Assembly: GCA_026989145.1 (NCBI GenBank)
Contig: JALSJU010000124.1
Coordinates: 1 to 40,423, forward strand
DNA length: 40,423 bases
From: Thiotrichaceae bacterium
GTDB taxonomy: Bacteria > Pseudomonadota > Gammaproteobacteria > Thiotrichales > Thiotrichaceae
Reading direction: 5' to 3'
The notes beneath the pieces are model-generated. The model did not search any database. It was not told the DNA's origin and worked only from the letters and a program-made list of their open reading frames with translations. Positions 34,607 to 40,423 of this stretch are shown in pieces; the first letter of the stretch is position 1, and every line of letters starts with the position of its first letter. The position numbers and the translations under genes are program-made.

Positions 34607-35749
34607 TTACAGTGCGCGTAACTCAATTCGACGATTCGCTCTTCTGCCGCTTTCCGTGCTGTTAGTGGCTCGCGGTTGTGAGTCACCTCGTCCTTCTGCA
34701 ACCATGCGACGCGCGTTAATGCCTTGTTTGATTAAGTATGATTTTACGGCTGATGCTCGGGTTCTTGATAGAAGTTTATTTTCTGCGGTGATGCCTAGAC
34801 TATCTGTGTGGCCAATAATTGCTACGCGCATTTTAGGTTGGTTTTTAAGTTTTCTGGCGATGTTGTTAAGAGCACCTTTGGCTCGTGGCGTCAAGATTGC
34901 GGTACGGGGTTTGAAGTCAACACCATTTAGTACGCCGGCGAATGCAGGTTGCTTGACGATATTACTAATGATGTGCATGAGTTGCGGCGGAGTTTTCTTA
35001 GCGATGCGTCTTGCTGGTTGTTTCCGTCTTTTTGTAGGGGTTGCTCTGCGTTTTACAATTTGTCTTGGTTTAACCGTGGTACTTTTTTCCGGTGTGTTAA
35101 ACTTGTAGCCAAGTAAAATGTTTAGCCCCATTGCATCACTGCTGTGATAATCGCCACTGAATCGAGCGAATAAGCCATTTTTTGGCGATTGCCATTGTAT
35201 TCCAGCGGAAAAACTAGGGAGTGCACTGTTTTGTTTTTTATACGGGACTCTATCTGAGCTTGCGCTATTTTGAATAAAGGAGATGCCACCTTTTGCAAAG
35301 TAATTGATTGTTTCTGAAGTGGGTTTTACAAGATAGCCAATTTGTAAGCTCGGTATATTATAAGAAATGCTTTCGGTGCCCATAATTACAGATGAGTCAT
35401 TTTTTAACTCTGCTTTTCCGAGGCTATTAAAGGCGAGCTCGCCGAACCAGTGAGGTTTTAGTTGGCTGCCGACAACAAGGTTGTAGCCAAAGCTGGAGCT
35501 GTTTGAAGTGCTCCAGCCACCGATAGTGCCTTTAGGTGAAACGTTGGCGCCAATTAATCCCCCTGCGATATAAAAGCAGGGGACGAAGTTGGATTCAGAG
35601 TTACATTTAATTGCTTTTGTTGGGTTTTCTGCGCTAACTACCTGTGCGCTTAAGAGGTATAGCAATACAGTTGTGTTGATTAACGTGCTTACTAATCTTG
35701 CTTTATTGGGTGTGTTGGTTTCTGCGTGTGTAAATACGGATAGCAACAT
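34607..35749 (-). CDS. Outer-membrane beta-barrel protein with OmpA C-terminal domain
   Basis: 380 aa. A signal peptide with a long N-region appears to be cleaved after AQVVSA (about residue 40). Residues ~45-220 form an OmpA-like eight-stranded barrel (alternating Gly/aromatic strands ending LGYKFNTP). A very basic linker (about 222-254, many Lys and Arg) follows, then an OmpA peptidoglycan-binding domain (275-380) with GHTDS (313-317), the LLSRTRASAVKSYL helix and NRRIEL. It would link outer membrane to peptidoglycan. Not in an operon with neighbours by orientation; the promoter should lie in 35750-36169. Confidence 0.88.
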   Translation of the reverse strand: MLLSVFTHAETNTPNKARLVSTLINTTVLLYLLSAQVVSAENPTKAIKCNSESNFVPCFYIAGGLIGANVSPKGTIGGWSTSNSSSFGYNLVVGSQLKPHWFGELAFNSLGKAELKNDSSVIMGTESISYNIPSLQIGYLVKPTSETINYFAKGGISFIQNSASSDRVPYKKQNSALPSFSAGIQWQSPKNGLFARFSGDYHSSDAMGLNILLGYKFNTPEKSTTVKPRQIVKRRATPTKRRKQPARRIAKKTPPQLMHIISNIVKQPAFAGVLNGVDFKPRTAILTPRAKGALNNIARKLKNQPKMRVAIIGHTDSLGITAENKLLSRTRASAVKSYLIKQGINARRMVAEGRGDSQPRATNSTESGRRANRRIELRAL

Positions 35750-36169
35750 TCATGTGTACCGACTGTTAGTATAATAATTAAGCAGATGATACCTAAAATT
35801 TTTAATAGTTGCATTATTATTAGAGGTTTAATCTACGTTTTTAACGTGTGATCTTGTTTGTTTGAAGTATGTAAGAAGGTTTGTAGTGATTTGGTCGGTT
35901 GGCGGGTATTTTGAAATTCTCTCTAAGTAGTCTTAAAAATAGAAAGAAAATATTCCATTATTCCAGTAAAGTGTAATATTTGTTTCCGTATTTATAATAA
36001 TTAGCAATAACAAATTATTATATGCGTATATGGATTTATGCTGTGTTTTTGTTAGAAGTTTGTTGTGAATCACTTTGAAATAAGTGTATATTCGAGGTAT
36101 GGAAATACGCTCCCCCGCTAAATTGGCGTATCTATTTATAGTTGCTTGTTATCATAAATTGGAGAAAGT
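35750..36169. other. Intergenic region between ompA-like gene and nuoA
   Basis: 420 bases, very AT-rich, with no gene seen. It must hold the divergent promoters of the OmpA-like gene and of the nuo operon; a candidate for the latter is listed separately. No clear repeat or terminator was seen. Confidence 0.6.
36063..36092 (+). promoter_or_regulatory. Candidate promoter of the nuo operon
   Basis: TTGTGA (36063-36068), an 18-base spacer and TATATT (36087-36092) about 78 bases before nuoA. A second possibility is TTGAAA at 36075 with a weaker -10 (TATGGA). Identified by eye. Confidence 0.4.
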
Positions 36170-36526
36170 ATGCTTGCAGAATACCTACCTGTGCTAGTTT
36201 TTTTGGCGGTCGGATTTGGGATGGCTGTTATGATGCTAATGCTAGGTAGTTTGCTGTCTCCTCGTCACCCTGATGAAGCTAAAGATTCTCCTTTTGAATG
36301 TGGGTTTGAAGCTTTTGATGATGCTCGTATGAAGTTCGATGTACGTTATTACTTGGTTGCTATTCTTTTTATTATCTTTGATTTGGAAATTGCTTTTCTT
36401 TTTCCTTGGGCGATAACGCTTGATAAAATTGGATTGTTTGGTTTGATTTCGATGGGGTTATTTCTTGCAATTTTAATTGTAGGCTTTATTTATGAGTGGA
36501 AAAAAGGAGCGCTAGAGTGGGAATAG
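36170..36526 (+). CDS. nuoA: NADH-quinone oxidoreductase subunit A
   Basis: 118-aa membrane subunit of complex I near the quinone site. Three membrane helices, with the conserved loop [34 protein letters not shown] between helices 1 and 2 (Cys of ECG included). GGAGA lies before the ATG. First gene of the operon; its last bases overlap nuoB. Confidence 0.97.
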   Translation: MLAEYLPVLVFLAVGFGMAVMMLMLGSLLSPRHPDEAKDSPFECGFEAFDDARMKFDVRYYLVAILFIIFDLEIAFLFPWAITLDKIGLFGLISMGLFLAILIVGFIYEWKKGALEWE

Positions 36527-37005
36527 AAGGTGTTCTAAAAGAAGGCTTTGTTACGACATCAGCTGATAAGCTTATTAACTGGGCGCGAACAGGGTCTATG
36601 TGGCCAGTTACATTCGGTTTGGCGTGTTGTGCGGTTGAGATGATGCAGGCAGGTGCTTCGCGATATGATATGGATCGTTTTGGTATTTTATTCCGTCCTA
36701 GTCCGCGTCAATCAGATGTGTTAATCGTAGCGGGTACGCTTACCAATAAAATGGCACCTGCGTTGCGTAAAGTATACGATCAAATGGCTGAGCCGCGTTG
36801 GGTGATTTCAATGGGTTCGTGTGCCAATGGTGGTGGTTATTACCATTATTCATACGCTGTGGTGCGTGGTTGTGATCGAATTTTGCCGGTTGATGTGTAT
36901 ATTCCAGGTTGTCCACCTACGGCAGAGGCGTTGCTTTATGGTATTATTCAATTGCAAAATAAAATTAGAAATACCAATACGATAGCCCGACAGGATACAG
37001 CTTAA
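36517..37005 (+). CDS. nuoB: NADH-quinone oxidoreductase subunit B
   Basis: 162-aa subunit carrying the N2 [4Fe-4S] cluster that passes electrons to quinone. Ligands visible: Cys37 and Cys38 in LACCAVEMM, Cys in MGSCANGGG and Cys in [11 protein letters not shown] chose the GTG at 36517 because AAGGAG lies 7 bases upstream and the protein then begins [19 protein letters not shown] as family members do; the frame open to 36496 gives a longer N-terminus lacking support. It overlaps nuoA by 10 bases. Confidence 0.96.
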   Translation: MGIEGVLKEGFVTTSADKLINWARTGSMWPVTFGLACCAVEMMQAGASRYDMDRFGILFRPSPRQSDVLIVAGTLTNKMAPALRKVYDQMAEPRWVISMGSCANGGGYYHYSYAVVRGCDRILPVDVYIPGCPPTAEALLYGIIQLQNKIRNTNTIARQDTA

Positions 37006-37706
37006 TGAGTGCGCATTTAACTACACTGCAAACTCATTTAGAGTCAGTATTAGTGGATAAAATCGAGACTTCAGTTATCGCTTTGGGTGAGCTGACGATA
37101 GAGGTTGCGCCACAAAACTGGCTTGAGGTGGCTACATTTTTACGTGATGACTCTGTTAGCTCTTTTGAGCAACTTATTGATATTTGTGGTGTTGACTATT
37201 TAACCTACGGCGAGTCAGAGTGGGATAATAGTGGAAGCGGATTCTCACGTGGCGTTAAACGTGAATTTTCGTTTGATGGTTCTGATGATGCGGTTGAAGC
37301 TATAGAATTTGAAGGTAAACGTTTTGCGGTAGTAACACATCTTTTATCCATAAAGCATAATCATCGTATTCGGGTTAAATCTTATTGTGATGATAATGAA
37401 TTTCCTATGATGGACTCTGTTGAAGGTGTCTGGAATGTGGCGAATTGGTTTGAGCGTGAGGCTTTCGATTTGTTTGGTATCATGTTTAATAATCACCCTG
37501 ATTTACGCCGAATCCTAACAGACTATGGTTTTGTGGGTCATCCGTTCAGAAAAGATTTTCCACTGATTGGGCATGTTGATATGCGTTATGATGAAGAGCT
37601 AAAACGTGTGATTTATGAGCCTGTTTCTATTGAAGATCGTACCTTGGTGCCGCGCGTTATCCGTACTGATCAGCGTTTTTCCCCAGCAGTAGAGGGAGAT
37701 GAATAA
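37005..37706 (+). CDS. nuoC: NADH-quinone oxidoreductase subunit C
   Basis: 233-aa peripheral (30-kDa) subunit of complex I. The conserved block [40 protein letters not shown] is present. Separate from nuoD here, not fused as in E. coli. Its ATG shares a base with the nuoB stop (TAATG), indicating coupling. Confidence 0.97.
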   Translation: MSAHLTTLQTHLESVLVDKIETSVIALGELTIEVAPQNWLEVATFLRDDSVSSFEQLIDICGVDYLTYGESEWDNSGSGFSRGVKREFSFDGSDDAVEAIEFEGKRFAVVTHLLSIKHNHRIRVKSYCDDNEFPMMDSVEGVWNVANWFEREAFDLFGIMFNNHPDLRRILTDYGFVGHPFRKDFPLIGHVDMRYDEELKRVIYEPVSIEDRTLVPRVIRTDQRFSPAVEGDE

Positions 37707-38959
37707 TGCCTGAGATTAAAAATTTCACCTTAAATTTTGGCCCTGCACATCCTGCCGCACATGGTGTTTTGCGCCTTATTCTTGAGATGGATGGTGAGGT
37801 GATTCAACGTGCCGACCCGCATATTGGCTTGTTGCACCGAGGAACAGAAAAACTCGCTGAAAGTAAACCTTACAATCAAAGTATCGGTTATATGGATCGC
37901 CTGGATTATGTCTCCATGATGTGTAATGAGCATGGTTATGTATTGGCGCTGGAGAAAATGCTGGGTATCGAAGCGCCGATTCGAGCGCAATATATTCGCA
38001 CCATGTTTGATGAAATAACCCGTATTTTAAATCACCTATTATGGATAGGCGCGCATGGCTTAGATGTTGGCGCGATGACGATGTTCTTGTACGCATTTCG
38101 TGAGCGTGAAGATTTAATGGATGTTTATGAGGCGGTTTCTGGCGCACGTTTGCATGCCACTTATTATCGCCCTGGCGGTGTCTACCGCGATCTGCCAGAT
38201 ACGATGCCACTGCATGAAAAATCAAAGTGGTATAGCGATGCTGATATTCGACGTTTAAATAAAAATCGTGGCGGCAGTGTGTTGGATTTTATCGAAGACT
38301 TCACACAACGTTTTCCGCATTATGTAGATGAATACGAAACACTGTTAACCGATAATCGAATTTGGAAGCAACGCTTGGTTGATATTGGTATTGTCTCGCC
38401 AGAGCGTGCCTTGCAATTGGGTTTAACGGGTGCGATGTTACGTGGCTCAGGTGTGGAATGGGATTTACGAAAAAAGCAGCCATACGCAATGTATGATCAA
38501 CTCGATTTTGATATTCCGGTGGGTACAAATGGCGATAGTTATGATCGTTATTTAGTGCGTATGGAAGAAATGCGTCAGTCTAATAGAATTATCAACCAAT
38601 GTGTTGATTGGCTACGTATTAACCCCGGCCCTGTTATGCATGAAGATCATAAGATTACCCAGCCAAAACGTGAGGCAATGAAGGGGGATATGGAAGCACT
38701 GATTCATCATTTTAAGCTGGCAACCGAAGGCTACTGTTTGCCAGAAGGCGAAGCGTATGCGGCAATTGAACATCCTAAGGGTGAGTTTGGCTGCTATATT
38801 GTGTCTGATGGCGCAAATAAGCCTTACCGTTTAAAAGTGCGCGCGCCCGGTTTTGCGCATATGTCGGCGATGGATGAGTTAACTAAAGGTCATATGTTGG
38901 CGGATGTGGTTACCGTGATCGGTACGATGGATATTGTATTTGGAGAGGTGGATCGCTAA
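37706..38959 (+). CDS. nuoD: NADH-quinone oxidoreductase subunit D
   Basis: 417-aa 49-kDa subunit that, with NuoB, forms the quinone-binding pocket. Starts with [15 protein letters not shown], then [14 protein letters not shown], and the ending [13 protein letters not shown] is the family C-terminus. Full length. Start overlaps the nuoC stop by one base. Confidence 0.98.
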   Translation: MPEIKNFTLNFGPAHPAAHGVLRLILEMDGEVIQRADPHIGLLHRGTEKLAESKPYNQSIGYMDRLDYVSMMCNEHGYVLALEKMLGIEAPIRAQYIRTMFDEITRILNHLLWIGAHGLDVGAMTMFLYAFREREDLMDVYEAVSGARLHATYYRPGGVYRDLPDTMPLHEKSKWYSDADIRRLNKNRGGSVLDFIEDFTQRFPHYVDEYETLLTDNRIWKQRLVDIGIVSPERALQLGLTGAMLRGSGVEWDLRKKQPYAMYDQLDFDIPVGTNGDSYDRYLVRMEEMRQSNRIINQCVDWLRINPGPVMHEDHKITQPKREAMKGDMEALIHHFKLATEGYCLPEGEAYAAIEHPKGEFGCYIVSDGANKPYRLKVRAPGFAHMSAMDELTKGHMLADVVTVIGTMDIVFGEVDR

Positions 38960-39528
38960 TGTCTTCTCTTAATAAGCCTAATAAACAAAGTATTTTGACT
39001 GAACATGAGCGCCATGAGATTGATCACTGGCTCAAGCGTTACCCTGAAGATCAGCGGCAATCGGCGCTACTCGGTGCCTTGCGTGCGGTCATGCATGAAG
39101 ATCATTATCTTTCGTATGAGAAGATGGATGCGGTGGCTGAATATTTAGGTATCCCTAGTGTTGCTGTGTATGAAGTGGCGAGTTTTTATTCCATGTATGA
39201 AATGGATAAGAAAGCAGCGGGTAAAAATACCATTGCAGTGTGTACCAACATTTCTTGTATGTTAAACGGCTCGGATAAAATTGTAGAGCATATCGAAAAT
39301 AAGCTAGGCATAAAACATGGTGAAACAACACCAGATGGCGAGTTTTACTTTAAAATCGAAGAAGAATGTTTAGCAGCCTGTTGTGGTGCACCGATGATGC
39401 AGTTAAACCATGTTTACCATGAGCACTTAACTCTTGAAAAAGTTGATGAGTTGCTGGATGGTTGTTTGCCTCAAAGCTCGTCTGATGAACCAGAAATCAC
39501 TAATCCTGATAAAGAAGGAGGCAAATAA
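38959..39528 (+). CDS. nuoE: NADH-quinone oxidoreductase subunit E
   Basis: 189-aa 24-kDa subunit holding the N1a [2Fe-2S] cluster. Ligand pattern Cx4C in CTNISC and Cx3C in CLAAC matches the family. The last ~20 residues ([16 protein letters not shown]) are an extra polar tail. Overlaps nuoD and nuoF by one base each. Confidence 0.97.
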   Translation: MSSLNKPNKQSILTEHERHEIDHWLKRYPEDQRQSALLGALRAVMHEDHYLSYEKMDAVAEYLGIPSVAVYEVASFYSMYEMDKKAAGKNTIAVCTNISCMLNGSDKIVEHIENKLGIKHGETTPDGEFYFKIEEECLAACCGAPMMQLNHVYHEHLTLEKVDELLDGCLPQSSSDEPEITNPDKEGGK

Positions 39529-40423
39529 TGGTCGATCAAGTTTGCTTCATAACAAAAAAATACGGCGATGAGTCGCATACCTTAGAAAGCTACCTGAAAG
39601 AAGGTGGTTACGAGTCGTGGAAAAAAATCCTTAAAGACGATATCGATATAGACGATATTATTGACGAAGTGAAAGAGTCTGGTTTAAGAGGGCGTGGCGG
39701 AGCGGGGTTTCCCACGGGTTTAAAGTGGAGCTTTATGCCACGCAATATGCCAGGCCAAAAATACATCGTTTGTAACTCAGATGAATCAGAGCCGGGTACT
39801 TGTAAAGATCGTGATATTTTACGTTTTAATCCGCACGCTTTGGTTGAAGGTATGGCAATCGCTGGCTATTGTATCGGCGCAACCGTTGGTTATAACTACA
39901 TGCGTGGCGAGTTTATGGACGAGCCTTCAATTCGTTTTGAGCAAGCTGTTAAAGAAGCCTACGAAGCAGGGTTGCTCGGAAAAGATATTTTAGGCAGTGG
40001 GGTCGACTTTGATTTGTACGGCTCACTCGGCGCGGGTGCTTATATTTGCGGTGAAGAGACGGCGCTATTGGAGTCGCTGGAAGGTAAGATGGGGCAGCCA
40101 CGCTTCAAACCGCCTTTTCCTGCGAGTTATGGTTTATATGGTCGCCCGACAACAATTAATAATACCGAAACATTATCCTCTATTCCTAAAATTCTCTCAG
40201 GTGGTGGAGAGTGGTTTAAAGATATGGGTGTTGAGGGCTCTGGCGGAGAAAAATTATTCTCTATGTCAGGTCATTTAAATAACCCTGGGAACTTTGAAGT
40301 ACCAATGGGAATTCCGTTTAAAGAGTTACTTGAACTAGCGGGTGGCGTGAAAGATGGTCATAAGCTTAAAGCAGTAATTCCTGGAGGATCATCTGTTCCC
40401 GTGCTAACCGGTGATCAGATGAT
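39528..40423 (+). CDS. nuoF: NADH-quinone oxidoreductase subunit F (3' partial)
   Basis: 51-kDa subunit binding FMN, NADH and the N3 cluster. The visible 298 residues include [16 protein letters not shown] and [11 protein letters not shown] (FMN/NADH sites) and [19 protein letters not shown]. The window ends before the C-terminal four-Cys cluster. Start ATG at 39528 overlaps the nuoE stop (TAATG), with AAGGAGG just upstream. The rest of the nuo operon presumably continues beyond the edge. Confidence 0.97.
   Translation, partial: MVDQVCFITKKYGDESHTLESYLKEGGYESWKKILKDDIDIDDIIDEVKESGLRGRGGAGFPTGLKWSFMPRNMPGQKYIVCNSDESEPGTCKDRDILRFNPHALVEGMAIAGYCIGATVGYNYMRGEFMDEPSIRFEQAVKEAYEAGLLGKDILGSGVDFDLYGSLGAGAYICGEETALLESLEGKMGQPRFKPPFPASYGLYGRPTTINNTETLSSIPKILSGGGEWFKDMGVEGSGGEKLFSMSGHLNNPGNFEVPMGIPFKELLELAGGVKDGHKLKAVIPGGSSVPVLTGDQM

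Noticed and set aside
34596-35108. 170-aa plus-strand frame opposite the OmpA-like gene
   Set aside because: It is antisense to a well-supported gene, has no ribosome binding site and an implausible composition.
1-40423. CRISPR array, rRNA operon, toxin-antitoxin or known anti-phage system
   Set aside because: No regularly spaced direct repeats, rRNA sequence, cas genes or recognisable defence genes were seen on either strand.

Overview
The window is about 40.4 kb of an AT-leaning gammaproteobacterial chromosome. The order yhbY / rlmE-ftsH-glmM-tpiA-secG-tRNA-Leu, and the proteobacterial-type nuoABCDEF operon, point to a gammaproteobacterium. A marine, Thiotrichales-like lineage (for example a Cycloclasticus or Methylophaga relative) is my inference from gene style, not something proven here.

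Layout. (1) 0-1.6 kb: the C-terminal part of a large surface protein with three Ig/cadherin-like repeats, then a tiny lipoprotein. (2) 1.6-4.0 kb, minus strand: molybdenum-cofactor genes moaA, mobA and mobB, with a palindromic MITE-like element in the moaA-mobA gap. (3) 4.0-4.5 kb: two abutting inverted-repeat elements just upstream of moaA. (4) 4.5-7.0 kb: tRNA-Arg(ACG), tRNA-Ser(GCU), the parvulin ppiC, a lipoprotein with a lysozyme-like GIGH motif, and a CDGSH iron-sulfur protein. (5) 7.1-13.2 kb: conserved housekeeping block yhbY, rlmE, ftsH, glmM, tpiA, secG, tRNA-Leu(GAG). folP, usual between ftsH and glmM, is absent. (6) 13.3-21.7 kb, plus strand: accessory genes, namely a propeller-like lipoprotein, a sulfotransferase, a small acidic protein, a GT4 glycosyltransferase, two overlapping DUF697-type GTPases, an adenylate kinase with a zinc-type lid, and an IS30 transposase remnant. 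(7) 21.8-33.8 kb, minus strand: a Wzx/Wzy-type exopolysaccharide locus (methyltransferase, PssD/PssE-like pair, Wzx flippase, Wzy polymerase, acetyltransferase, two GT2 enzymes, WcaJ-type initiating transferase, membrane O-acyltransferase, Wzc-like chain-length regulator/kinase). (8) 34.0-35.8 kb: another copy of the inverted-repeat element and an OmpA-like porin. (9) 36.2 kb to the end: nuoA-nuoF of respiratory complex I, with nuoF cut by the window edge.

How it fits together. The polysaccharide and accessory block (13.3-35.8 kb) lies between secG/tRNA-Leu and nuoA. These are direct neighbours in some gammaproteobacteria, so the block looks like an insertion next to a tRNA. Repeat units are lipid-linked by the WcaJ-like enzyme, extended and decorated by the glycosyltransferases, methyltransferase and acyltransferases (possibly also sulfated), flipped by Wzx, polymerised by Wzy, and length-controlled by the Wzc-like kinase. 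No Wza export channel is seen in the window.

The most interesting non-coding signal is a family of roughly 280-nt TTAAGG-ended elements (4024-4301 and 34027-34313). Both copies can fold into the same three-way-junction shape. The arm lengths are the same (24-nt and 17-nt helices, a 51-nt loop) but the helix sequences differ and pair within each copy. A shorter palindromic relative lies at 4298-4461.
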